In this document: in pieces, positions 44,635-51,993 of the stretch
How the letters are laid out: the number at the start of each line of letters is the position of its first letter
Numbering within the stretch: the stretch's first letter is position 1
Origin: JBBRHQ01 sp963815645
GTDB taxonomy: Bacteria; Actinomycetota; Thermoleophilia; Solirubrobacterales; 70-9
Length of the DNA stretch: 64,000 nt
Assembly: GCA_963815645.1 (NCBI GenBank)
Contig: CAWFHL010000001.1
Coordinates: 2,480,001-2,544,000 of the forward strand
Reading direction: 5' to 3'
The notes under the pieces: model-generated
Seen by the model: the letters and a program-made list of their open reading frames with translations, nothing else
Database searches by the model: none
What the model was told of the DNA's origin: nothing
Program-made: the position numbers and the translations under genes

Positions 44635-45719
44635 TCACTTGATCTTCAGCACCCGCAAGGCGTTCGGCACTACCACCCCTCCGCCAACTCGCCATCTTGC
44701 GAATAGGCCGCGCTGCCCGCTGGGGCGATTGTTGGAGGTATGGAAGAGATGGGGAATCAGCTCAATTTGCAAACCGATCCTTTCGACCAGCCTGTACGCC
44801 TTGGCGAAGTCCCCATAGGCCAGGTTGATCGAGCCGGAGCTGGTCGTGCTCACCAGCGTCGAGCATTCCCTCCAGGGCTTGCCGAGGAGCAGGGTGCGGT
44901 CGTCGTTGAAGAGCGTCGCGTTGCTGGTGTCTCCCTTGGCCACGAACTTCCAGATCGAGTTGCCGGTGGCGTTGCTGCTGAGGAATGTCGCGTTGGGCTG
45001 GAAGCGCGGCGGCAGGGCCTCCTGGAGCGTGTAGACATCCGCCACCGCGAAGGCGGCGGTGCCAGCCGAGGCGTGTAGGTCGTCGCCGTGCCGCCGAGAG
45101 TGATCCCGGTCGGCTCGTTCGATGCAGTGCCAGCGCCGAGCACGAACTTCGTGGCCTCTAACTGATCCTTCGCATCGGCGAGCAGGCCTCCCAGTTCGGC
45201 CTGGAGGCCGCCGAGATAATCCTCGCCAACCTCGATGCTGAACGGGATGAAGGCGCGAGCCATCTCCGCGTTGATCGTCGGCTGGGCCAGGGTCGGAGTG
45301 TCGTCTGAGACCTCGGCTGCCTCGGCATCGAAGGAGGCAGTCACGCCATCCGATGAAACGCCGAGCCATGTCCTCGTGGTGATCGTCGAGGTGGTCGCCA
45401 GCTCGCGGAGCGGAGATTGCGAGCCGGAGCCCGAGATCATGATGGTGGGGTCCAGGGCATAGGGAACCCCGAAGCCTCCCGCTGATCCAGTGCCCTCGGC
45501 CATCGCCCGCTCGGCCTGGACCTCAGAGGCGATCCGCACGGCGGCTGCCTCCTTCTCGGTGTAGCTGTGCTGTGCGCCCTGCGGATCGGCCAGCCGTTTC
45601 CAGAATCCCGTCTCGTAATGCGGGTCTGAAACGGCCGCGATGTAGCGGGCGTCAATGCCCTGCCGATCTCTGCGGATCAGGCTCTCCAGCCGATCCCCAG
45701 CCTCGGGAGCGAGGGCCAT
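44635..45719 (-). CDS. HK97-type phage major capsid protein (frameshifted, isolated)
   Basis: From ATG 45719 the text GTGSAGGFGVPYALDPTIMI, LRELATTSTITTRTWLGVSS, MARAFIPFSIEVGEDYLGGL and KFVLGAGTASNEPTGITLGG is the HK97 capsid core (N-arm, E-loop and P-domain). A slip near 45075 continues as FAVADVYTLQEALPPRFQPN, ATFLSSNATGNSIWKFVAKG and the A-domain end PNALRVLKIK. About 360 residues in total. No portal, protease or tail genes flank it, so it is a prophage or satellite remnant, although a domesticated shell is conceivable. Confidence 0.75.
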
Positions 45720-45754
45720 TGGCTGGCGGAAATAGTCAGCGCGACGTTGCGAGA

Positions 45755-46323
45755 ATGACGCGCGTTCGGGGTCCGGCCGTGGCGAAGGTGCGGAAGCAGT
45801 TGGTCCGCGAGGGAGTCTTGTCGGACCCCGCTCCTCCGCCGAAGCCCTCAGTCCAAGAGCAAATCGAGCGCCTACTGAAAGAGAGTCCGAGCCTGACGAA
45901 CATTGCCATCGCCCGCGAGGTCGGATGCGGCGAGCGGACGGTGGGCCGAATCCGCCACAAGCTGAGCGACACCACCGACGCCGACATCGACCGCATGCTC
46001 TTGGATGACCCCGAAGCCTCGCTGGTCTCGCTGGCCCGCAAGCTGCACACGAGCGGGGAGCGCGTGAAGCGCCGCAGGTGGCGCTCGGGTTGCCCGCGAT
46101 CCCACCGAAGCAGCCGAGCGGTCCGAGGAAGGGGGCGAGGGAAGCGGTCCGGCAGACGCTCACGGAGGCCGGTGGGGCGGCGCTCACGCTGACGGAGATT
46201 TGCGAGCGGAGTGGCACCCCGCGAAGCTCGGCGCAGCGGGGGGTCGCGCAGCTTGTCGAAGCGGGGGAGGCGGTCCACATCGCCGGACCATCGGCCCACC
46301 GCTGGCGGGCTGCCGAGGAATAG
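45755..46323 (+). CDS. Double helix-turn-helix DNA-binding protein (frameshifted as sequenced)
   Basis: From ATG 45755: VRKQLVREGVLSDP, then the helix-turn-helix ESPSLTNIAIAREVGCGERT with VGRIRHKLS, a second helical unit (LARKLHTSGERVKRRR), and after a slip near 46075 a third winged-helix-like unit TLTEICERSGTPRSSAQRGV with AQLVEAGEAVHIAGPSAHRW. About 189 residues when joined. It resembles phage terminase-small-subunit or replication-type DNA binders. It is divergent from the capsid gene (35 bp), as in a compact phage-derived module. Confidence 0.55.
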
Positions 46324-46365
46324 AGGGCCGGTCAGCGGTGCAACGGTGGGCCGGGCGGTCCGGCC

Positions 46366-46879
46366 TTATCCATCGGTCAGCGTTGCTAGGCGACGCCCCA
46401 GCCGGACGCTCTGCCATCGCAGAAGTGGACCGTTGCTGACGAGCGGGCAACCGCCCAGACTCCAGGTGACGAGGACATCCGCTCCGTGCGGGTAGCCGAA
46501 AACGGTGATGATCCGCCCACCGAAGTCGATGGGGCAGGAATACGGCCCTCGGGGCGCGGGGTTGAGCCGATCAAACTGCTTGGTCAGGCTGCGGATCGCG
46601 GCCCTTCGCCCTACCGCGCGGGAGTGGACGAGCTTGCCATGCTTGTAGCGACAGAGCAGTAGTCGGTCGGCTCCGTGAGGGACCAGGACACGCTTAGCTG
46701 CCGCACGTGGCTGTAGTGGCGATGGAGTCCGTGTGCAGGGCAGGAAAGGCTTGATGAGCTGACGGACTGGCGCTCGCCGATTTCGCCTCCGATGCAGTCA
46801 AGCCGCCCCCGCCCCCGCAACCTGCGAGCGCCACCAACAGCGCGAGGACCGTTCCCCCGGCGATCAGCTTCCCTCTCAC
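46366..46879 (-). CDS. Lipoprotein with secreted domain (frameshifted as sequenced)
   Basis: From GTG 46879: VRGKLIAGGTVLALLVALAG with lipobox Cys, then a Gly run. The first frame ends after ATTATCGS. From about 46710 a second frame carries KRVLVPHGADRLLLCRYKHG, RSLTKQFDRLNPAPRGPYSC, DFGGRIITVFGYPHGADVLV and WSLGGCPLVSNGPLL, a pattern I associate with a common uncharacterised secreted family in Thermoleophilia. The joined length is about 170 residues. It lies between the phage remnants and the att-like flank of tRNA-Leu. Confidence 0.55.
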
Positions 46880-46918
46880 GGGACTGAGGCTACGAGAGGC
46901 GAGCCTGGGGAAGCAAGA

Positions 46919-47011
46919 TTTGGTGCCCGATTGGTGCCCGCCGGGGGCGTAGTGGCGGGGAGGGGGAGAACGCAGAACGCGGAAGTGCGGCCTTTGCAGG
47001 GCGTTCAAGAG

Positions 47012-47031
<20 letters not shown>
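46919..47031 (+). other. att-like segment adjoining tRNA-Leu (right copy)
   Basis: TTTGGTGCCCGATTGGTGCC begins a 93-bp flank leading into the last 20 bp of the tRNA-Leu gene. The whole aligns with 39579-39692. The doubled word TTGGTGCC could be an integrase arm site (inference). Confidence 0.65.
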
Positions 47032-47097
<66 letters not shown>

Positions 47098-47110
47098 TCG
47101 AGGGCGGCAG

Positions 47111-47116
47111 ATTCTA
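47111..47116 (-). promoter_or_regulatory. -10 box TAGAAT of tRNA-Leu
   Basis: On the minus strand TAGAAT lies 13 nt before the mature 5' end, the same hexamer as at tRNA-Gly. Confidence 0.5.
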
Positions 47117-47162
47117 GTGGTCGGGAGGGTGGCTTGAAAGTGTCCGCGGGGGCAGCTACTCT

Positions 47163-47178
47163 ACGAACATGTGTTCGA
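47163..47178 (+). promoter_or_regulatory. LexA (SOS) box upstream of lexA
   Basis: ACGAACATGTGTTCGA fits the Gram-positive consensus CGAAC-N4-GTTCG perfectly in its core. It lies 47 bp before the lexA start, so LexA should repress its own gene. Confidence 0.9.
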
Positions 47179-47224
47179 AACAATCGATCCCCGGGGCGAC
47201 GGCTGAAGAGGAGATGGACGACTG

Positions 47225-47827
47225 GTGGACTTGACCAAGAGGCAGAAGGAGATCTTCGATTTCATCCGCCGCTACGCGGCCAAGACGGGGTATCCGCCGA
47301 CTGTGCGGGAGATCGGCAAGGCCGTGGGGCTGCACTCTTCCTCGACCGTGCATGCACATCTCGCCAACCTCGAGAAGGCGGGGTTCCTGCGCCGCGATCC
47401 CTCCAAGCCCCGGGCGATCGAGCTGCTGATTGACAAAGCGAAGAAGGCGATCCGTACCGATGGCCTGCCCCTGGTCGGCCAGGTCGCCGCGGGAGAGCCG
47501 ATCGTCGCCGAGGAGAACATCGAGGAGTACCTCGAGATCCCGGATGTGATCGGCGGCGAGGACGGCGATTACATCCTCCAGGTTCGCGGCGAGAGCATGA
47601 AGGACGCCGGGATCCTCGAGGGGGACTACGTGGTCGTCCGCCCCAGCGACGACGCCGATAACGGCGAGATCGTCGTCGCCCTGATCGGCGAAGAGGCGAC
47701 CGTGAAGCGGATATACCGCGAGTCCGACCACATACGCCTGCAGCCGGAGAACGAGGCGATGGAGCCGATCAGAACCGCCGACGCGCGGGTGCTCGGGCGC
47801 GTCGTGGGAGTCTTCAGGAAAGTCTGA
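47225..47827 (+). CDS. lexA: LexA SOS repressor
   Basis: 200 residues. The winged-helix DNA-binding domain is LTKRQKEIFDFIRRYAAKTG with STVHAHLANLEKAGFLRRDP. The self-cleavage site is in LVGQVAAGEPI (Ala-Ala-Gly rather than Ala-Gly at the scissile loop). The Ser/Lys dyad is QVRGESMKDAGI and EIVVALIGEEATVKRIYRES. RecA filaments trigger cleavage and induce DNA repair genes. GTG 47225 is preceded by GAGGAGATGG. An SOS box lies upstream. Confidence 0.97.
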   Translation: MDLTKRQKEIFDFIRRYAAKTGYPPTVREIGKAVGLHSSSTVHAHLANLEKAGFLRRDPSKPRAIELLIDKAKKAIRTDGLPLVGQVAAGEPIVAEENIEEYLEIPDVIGGEDGDYILQVRGESMKDAGILEGDYVVVRPSDDADNGEIVVALIGEEATVKRIYRESDHIRLQPENEAMEPIRTADARVLGRVVGVFRKV

Positions 47828-47828
47828 C

Positions 47829-48050
47829 GTGAGCGCACTTGCCACAGAGTCGAATTGGAGCGCGCTCACGGCGGAGGAGATGGGACGTTCGGCGGCGCGG
47901 TTGTTCGAGCCGTCAGGTTGGACGCTCGAGGACGCGATCCTCGCCGTCTGGGAGGACCTGACCGCCGGCAACCCCGCCGAATGCCCCGTCTGCCACGGAC
48001 GGATGCGGGTCAGCAGCGGCTGCGGGGACTGCGGCTCCGAGCTGAGCTAG
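47829..48050 (+). CDS. Small zinc-ribbon-like protein coupled to lexA
   Basis: 73 residues from GTG 47829, one base after the lexA stop. The N-terminal helix region (LTAEEMGRSAARLFEPSGWT) precedes a Cys4 ribbon CPVCHGRMRVSSGCGDCGSE with a Cys-x2-Cys pair at each end. No family is recognised. Coupling to lexA implies SOS-regulated expression, so a role in damage response or transcription is plausible but unproven. Confidence 0.7.
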   Translation: MSALATESNWSALTAEEMGRSAARLFEPSGWTLEDAILAVWEDLTAGNPAECPVCHGRMRVSSGCGDCGSELS

Positions 48051-48096
48051 CTCTCAAAGCACCGAGCCGGCGAAAAGCAAGCAGCTCAAGGACGTA

Positions 48097-48148
48097 GGCC
48101 GGCCGGTGAAGCGAGCGCACTTTCGGTGCGTGAGCAAGACGGCCGGCC
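48097..48148. other. Bipartite hairpin between lexA operon and rnpB
   Basis: GGCCGGCCG and CGGCCGGCC form the outer stem and CGCAC-TTTCG-GTGCG the inner one. It could terminate the lexA transcript or be another REP-type element. Confidence 0.5.
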
Positions 48149-48190
48149 GAGGACGCCGAGATGCGTAGCCTTGCAGCCGGCCGCCGGGCC

Positions 48191-48196
48191 TACCAT
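48191..48196 (+). promoter_or_regulatory. -10 box TACCAT of rnpB
   Basis: TACCAT ends 6 nt before 48203, the 5' end predicted by pairing of the RNA termini. It calibrates the -10-to-start distance used for the protein genes. Confidence 0.6.
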
Positions 48197-48202
48197 TCAG
48201 CA

Positions 48203-48573
48203 AGCGGGCTGAGCGACCGCGGGGGGAGAGAAAACCCCTCGAGGAAAGTCCGGACACCAGAGGGCGAGGGCGGTGGGTAACGCCACCCGGGGAAACCCGC
48301 GGGAAAGTGCCACAGAAACACACGGCCGATGGCGCGGCCACACGTGAGCCGCGCACAGGCAAAGGTGAAAGGGTGCGGTAAGAGCGCACCGGCGTCGCGG
48401 TGACGCGGCGGCCAGGCAAACCCCGCCCGGTGCAAGGCCAAACAGGACCGATGACCCGGCCCGGAGAGGTCCAGGTGGGCTGCAGAGCGGCCGCTTCGGC
48501 GGCGGCTCCGCCGGGGCTAGGCCCCGGCGAGACAGATGGTCGCTCACGACAGGATCCGGCTTACAGGCCCGCT
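48203..48573 (+). ncRNA. rnpB: RNase P RNA (bacterial class A)
   Basis: Diagnostic pieces in order: GAGGAAAGTCCGGACACC (48239-48256), CCACAGAAACA, GGTGAAAGGGTGCGGTAAGA, AAACCCCGCCCGGTGCAAGG, and ACAGGATCCGGCTTACAGGC near the end. P1 forms between AGCGGGC (48203-48209) and GCCCGCT (48567-48573). This is the catalytic RNA that matures tRNA 5' ends. Confidence 0.96.
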
Positions 48574-48576
48574 AAC

Positions 48577-48604
48577 GGAGAGGCTCCCGCGAGGGGGCCT
48601 CTCC
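48577..48604 (+). terminator. Terminator of rnpB
   Basis: GGAGAGGC and GCCTCTCC form an 8-bp stem 3 bp after the RNase P RNA, followed by CATTTC. Confidence 0.7.
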
Positions 48605-48632
48605 CATTTCGAGGCGCTCTCGGATCGACAGG

Positions 48633-49463
48633 TCAGGCTGGGGGCCAGCGACCGGACTCGATCAGCTTCCGGTAGCGGCGCTGGCGCCGCTCGGCGTCGC
48701 GCATGATCCAGGTCACGCTGCGGCTGCTGAGCGAGGGGAAGGCGTCGAGCAGGCGGACCAGGGCCCCGCGCCATCGTGGGATCGTCAGCACCGGCCGGGG
48801 TCGGTCGATCAGCTGGCCGACCTCCGCTGCGACCGCCTCTGGGGTCTGCAACACGCCCGAGAAGGAGCCTGCGGCGGCGGGGTCGTCGAGCTTGTCCTCG
48901 AGCATCGGCGTCCAGATCCCATCCGGACAGACCGCCGAGAGGTGGATGTCGCGGATGCCGGCCCTGCGAAGGTCGAGTTGGGTCCCGAGGGTGAAGGCGA
49001 TCGCGCCGTGCTTGCTGGCGGCGTAGGCGACCTCGCCCGGTGCGGCGATCAGGCCGGCGAGCGAGACGATGTTGATCACGTGTCCGCGAGCCGCGGCGAT
49101 CATCGGCTCCAGGGCAGCAACGGTGCCGTTCATCGTGCCGAGCGTGTTGACCTCGACCATCAGCCTGCGCGTGGCGGCGTCCTGGTCCCAGGCGTTACCG
49201 GTGATCAACACCCCGGCGTTGTTGACCCAGACGTCGAGTGATCCGGCCATCTGCACGGTCGTCGCAGCGACCGAGTGGCACGCCTCCTCGTCACGCACGT
49301 CGAGACCCGAGCCGAACGCGCCCCGGCCGATCTTCGCCGCCGCGCCGGTCGCCAGCGACTCCTCGAGATCGGTGAGGTGGACGATGAAGCCGCGGGCGGC
49401 GAGCGTCGAGGCCACCGCGCGGCCGAGGCCACGACCCGCTCCGGTGATCACCGCAGCCGCCAT
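48633..49463 (-). CDS. Short-chain dehydrogenase/reductase (SDR)
   Basis: 276 residues: AVITGAGRGLGRAVASTLAA (cofactor loop), HLTDLEESL (Asp after strand 2 favours NAD(H)), VNNAGVLITG, catalytic Ser in INIVSLAGLIAAP and AYAASKHGAIAF (Tyr-x3-Lys). The C-terminal 60 residues are basic, RRQRRYRKLIESGRW. The substrate is unknown. A TATCCT box 6 nt from ATG 49463 suggests leaderless transcription. Confidence 0.88.
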   Translation of the reverse strand: MAAAVITGAGRGLGRAVASTLAARGFIVHLTDLEESLATGAAAKIGRGAFGSGLDVRDEEACHSVAATTVQMAGSLDVWVNNAGVLITGNAWDQDAATRRLMVEVNTLGTMNGTVAALEPMIAAARGHVINIVSLAGLIAAPGEVAYAASKHGAIAFTLGTQLDLRRAGIRDIHLSAVCPDGIWTPMLEDKLDDPAAAGSFSGVLQTPEAVAAEVGQLIDRPRPVLTIPRWRGALVRLLDAFPSLSSRSVTWIMRDAERRQRRYRKLIESGRWPPA

Positions 49464-49469
49464 GGACGG

Positions 49470-49475
49470 AGGATA
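49470..49475 (-). promoter_or_regulatory. -10 box TATCCT, leaderless promoter of the SDR gene
   Basis: On the minus strand TATCCT lies 6 nt before ATG 49463. Confidence 0.45.
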
Positions 49476-49580
49476 TTGCCGCGCTCCCGCGAAATCCGTG
49501 GACGGTACGCGAAGCGATCACTCATGGCGCTTCGGTGCCGTGATTTTCGATACGCCCGGCGCTCTGTTAGGGTGCCGCCC

Positions 49581-49706
49581 GTTACCGCTGAGTCTCCGCC
49601 ACATATCCGGAGATCGGGGGACCCGTCAGTTCGGGGCGAATCGCCGGCATCCGCCGCGTAGCGCAGCTCTTTCAGCGCGAGCCCGTCAGCTAACCCCGTA
49701 AGCGCA
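49581..49706 (+). promoter_or_regulatory. c-di-AMP riboswitch (ydaO/yuaA type)
   Basis: Hallmarks in order: GGAGATCGGGGGACCC, CGGGGCGAATCGCCGG, and GAGCCCGTCAGCTAACCCCG near the 3' end, with CGCT/AGCG closing the helix. This aptamer class binds c-di-AMP and usually turns off wall-hydrolase and K+/osmolyte genes. It sits about 10 nt before the start of the RlpA-like gene. Confidence 0.88.
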
Positions 49707-49715
49707 GGAAAGAGT

Positions 49716-50405
49716 TTGAGAGACGGCGTACGCCTTCGGGCAGATAGAAACCGGGATTTCGGGTACACCCGTCGCGTCGGGCCTCGCTTCCGTGTGGCCC
49801 TGCTGGCGTTCGGGCTCGCGCTCCTGCCCGCGATGGTCGCCAGCGTGGCGGAGGCGGCAAGCGGAGGCATCTCCTCGTTGAGTGGAGGCGCCTCCCCAAG
49901 CGGCCCGGCGATCCCCTTCGGTGCTCGAGTCCTGAAGCTGGGGATGAGCGGCGAAGACGTCGCTGTGCTGAACGGGATCGTCAAGTCGAAGGCCTACGGT
50001 GCGTCGGTTCGCTTCAACGGCGAGTTCAGGGATCCGACAGCCCGGGCGGTGAGGCAGTTCCAGCGGCGGGTGGACCTGAGGCCGAGCGGCGTCGTCAACC
50101 GGGTCACCGCCAGGGAGCTGGCCGGCTCGATGAGGCACGCCGGAGCCACCTGGTACGGCCCGGGCTTCTACGGCAGCCACACCGCATGCGGCCAGGTGCT
50201 TCGAGCGGGAACGATAGGGGTCGCGCACAAGACCCTGCCCTGCGGGACGAAGGTGACCTTCTTCTACCACGGACATTCCGCGATCGCGACGGTGATCGAC
50301 CGTGGCCCCTACACCAAGGGCAACGCCTGGGACCTGACCAACGGCCTGCGCAGGCAGCTGCGGTTCGCTGGCAGCGACCAGATTCGCTACGCGGTCGCCC
50401 GCTAG
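49716..50405 (+). CDS. Secreted protein with peptidoglycan-binding and RlpA-like double-psi beta-barrel domains
   Basis: 229 residues. A signal peptide (FRVALLAFGLALLPAMVASV, AEA) precedes a PG_binding_1 domain (LKLGMSGEDVAVLNGIVKSK, RAVRQFQRRVDLRPSGVV) and a C-terminal RlpA/DPBB domain (ATWYGPGFYGSHTACGQVLR, ATVIDRGPYTKGNAWDLTNG) with the Asp of lytic transglycosylase-like or expansin-like folds. It binds and probably remodels peptidoglycan. TTG 49716 follows AGGAAAGAG, and GTG 49794 is an alternative. Control by the upstream c-di-AMP riboswitch fits a wall enzyme. Confidence 0.85.
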   Translation: MRDGVRLRADRNRDFGYTRRVGPRFRVALLAFGLALLPAMVASVAEAASGGISSLSGGASPSGPAIPFGARVLKLGMSGEDVAVLNGIVKSKAYGASVRFNGEFRDPTARAVRQFQRRVDLRPSGVVNRVTARELAGSMRHAGATWYGPGFYGSHTACGQVLRAGTIGVAHKTLPCGTKVTFFYHGHSAIATVIDRGPYTKGNAWDLTNGLRRQLRFAGSDQIRYAVAR

Positions 50406-50491
50406 CCTCGGCGGCATCGAAGGCTGCTGTAACCACTAGACGACCGGCAGGGTGACGATGGAAGAGACGATCGAGCGAGAGGCCGCGCCGT

Positions 50492-51199
50492 GTGAGCCGG
50501 CCGTGGAGCGCACTGGCGTTCGCCTTGGCGGTGGCCGGCATTGCCTGCCTGATTCCCGCTATCGGCCTCGGCGCCGCGGGCCAGGCGGGGGGGACCAGGG
50601 TCGTGCTGGGCGCCGGTCCGCTTCCTCAGCCGTCCTGCCCCAAGCCGCCGTGCCTGGCGATCGGCAGCGTCACCGGGTTCCAGGCCCGGACGCCGGCTGG
50701 AAATCTCCCCTTCCGGGTCCCCGAGCGGGGCGAGATCACCGCTTGGACCATCACCCTTGCGCTTCCGACCAACAAGCAGCGCTCTTTCTTCAACGACTTC
50801 TTCGGCCCCCCGCCGGAGGCGCGTATCGCGATCCTCAAGCGTATCCCGGGCACCCGGCCGCCCCGCTACAAGCTGCGAGGTCAGAGCCCGATCCGGGTGC
50901 TCACTCCGTACCTCGGCCAGCGGGTCCGGTTCGGGCTCAGCCGGCCGCTTCAGGCCCAGCCCGGCAACATCGTCGCGCTCACGGTGCCGACCTGGGCGCC
51001 GGCGTTCGGGATCAGCCTCTCCGGCAAGAACGTCTGGAGGGCGAGCCGACACCAGGGTAGGTGCAGCAGCCCGAAGGACCTGCGCCGGTCCCGCCCGCAT
51101 CAGATTCCGGACTCCAAGCGCGCCTACGGCTGCCGCTACCGCGGCTACAGGCTGCTCTACACGGCGACGCTGGCCCCCCTTCGAGCCCCAGGGCGCTGA
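50492..51199 (+). CDS. Secreted hypothetical protein
   Basis: 235 residues from GTG 50492. A signal peptide (MSRPWSALAFALAVAGIACL) leads into a beta-rich domain: SVTGFQARTPAGNLPFRVPE, RGEITAWTITLALPTNKQRS, LRGQSPIRVLTPYLGQRVRF and NIVALTVPTWAPAFGI, with Cys pairs in PSCPKPPCLAIG and GRCSSPK. I recall similar extracellular proteins in Solirubrobacterales, none characterised. No motif indicates an enzyme. Confidence 0.65.
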   Translation: MSRPWSALAFALAVAGIACLIPAIGLGAAGQAGGTRVVLGAGPLPQPSCPKPPCLAIGSVTGFQARTPAGNLPFRVPERGEITAWTITLALPTNKQRSFFNDFFGPPPEARIAILKRIPGTRPPRYKLRGQSPIRVLTPYLGQRVRFGLSRPLQAQPGNIVALTVPTWAPAFGISLSGKNVWRASRHQGRCSSPKDLRRSRPHQIPDSKRAYGCRYRGYRLLYTATLAPLRAPGR

Positions 51200-51223
51200 C
51201 GCGGCACGCGCCTGGGGCTCCTC

Positions 51224-51835
51224 CTATGCCGCCGAGGGCAGTACGCGGGGCGTTGCCTGGTCCTGGGGCAGCGCCGCCGCGGCCGCGATCAGGCTCTGGA
51301 ACTCGTTCAGCGCCAAGTGGGCGACCGCCTCGAGAATCTCCTCGTCGGTCCAGCCGATCTCCCTGGCCTCCTCGTGGAGGTGGAGTGGTGGGTGGCCGTC
51401 TGCCTCCAGTGCGGCCTTCAGGTAGGTGAGCAGCGCCGCCTCCCGCTCGTCGCCGGAGGTGAACCTGCGCGCCCTCGAGACCTCGTCGAGACCGAGTCCG
51501 GCGCGCCGGGCAGACTTCACGTGCTGGGCGATGCTGTAGGTGTCCCCGCGGTGCTCGGCGACGGCGAGGGCGATCCGCTCACGTGTCGCCTGTGGGAGGA
51601 CCCCGCCGCGAAGCTCGGAGCGCATCCTCGTATAGGCGCGAAGCACGGCCGGAGCGCCGGCGAGCACCCCGATGAACTTGCTGATCGCCCCGCCCGCGGC
51701 CTCGATCGTCTTCAGAATCGGAGCGCTTCCGTCAGGCGCCGTCAGCTCGTCGTGGATCTGGAACCTGCTTACGTCTGTCTTGACCGTCAAATTGAACCTG
51801 CTTCCTGCTCGGCCCTCTACTTTACTTTGGGCCAA
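51224..51835 (-). CDS. Carboxymuconolactone decarboxylase/AhpD-like protein lacking the CxxC
   Basis: About 203 residues. An all-helical AhpD/CMD fold is shown by LPQATRERIALAVAEHRGDT, IAQHVKSARRAGLGLDEVSR and FTSGDEREAALLTYLKAALE, then WTDEEILEAVAHLALNEF. The redox motif ExxxxxxCxYCxxxH reads EHRGDTYSIAQH: the Glu and His remain but both Cys are replaced, so peroxidase chemistry is unlikely. Start is TTG 51835 or TTG 51790. A palindrome at 51838 overlaps the first start. Confidence 0.75.
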   Translation of the reverse strand: MAQSKVEGRAGSRFNLTVKTDVSRFQIHDELTAPDGSAPILKTIEAAGGAISKFIGVLAGAPAVLRAYTRMRSELRGGVLPQATRERIALAVAEHRGDTYSIAQHVKSARRAGLGLDEVSRARRFTSGDEREAALLTYLKAALEADGHPPLHLHEEAREIGWTDEEILEAVAHLALNEFQSLIAAAAALPQDQATPRVLPSAA

Positions 51836-51837
51836 TT

Positions 51838-51854
51838 ACTTACTAGAGGTAAGT
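51838..51854. promoter_or_regulatory. Palindromic operator upstream of the CMD-like gene
   Basis: ACTTAC-TAGAG-GTAAGT is a perfect 6-bp inverted repeat in AT-rich DNA next to the start. This word is typical of MarR/HxlR-type repressor sites (recollection). No such regulator is encoded nearby. Confidence 0.5.
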
Positions 51855-51949
51855 TATAGCCCTTCTCTGACGGGGTCGCAAGCCCCGCCTCGACCTTGCT
51901 GCTACCCGGATATACGCTTCTCGACGCCTCCGTGGTTCACCGTTTCGCA

Positions 51950-51971
51950 TATCGTTGCCCGCTCGGGCAAC
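51950..51971 (+). promoter_or_regulatory. glnA promoter with inverted repeat
   Basis: A TATCGT -10 box (51950-51955) overlaps the perfect repeat GTTGCCC-GCTC-GGGCAAC (51954-51971), with the start site expected near 51962. A repressor bound here would block glnA transcription. Confidence 0.45.
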
Positions 51972-51993
51972 TTGACCTCGGGAGACCTTGCAG

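Noticed and set aside
44850..46280. 476-codon minus-strand protein starting at 46280
   Set aside because: The N-terminal half is antisense to the HTH gene. The capsid domain begins only at about 45719.
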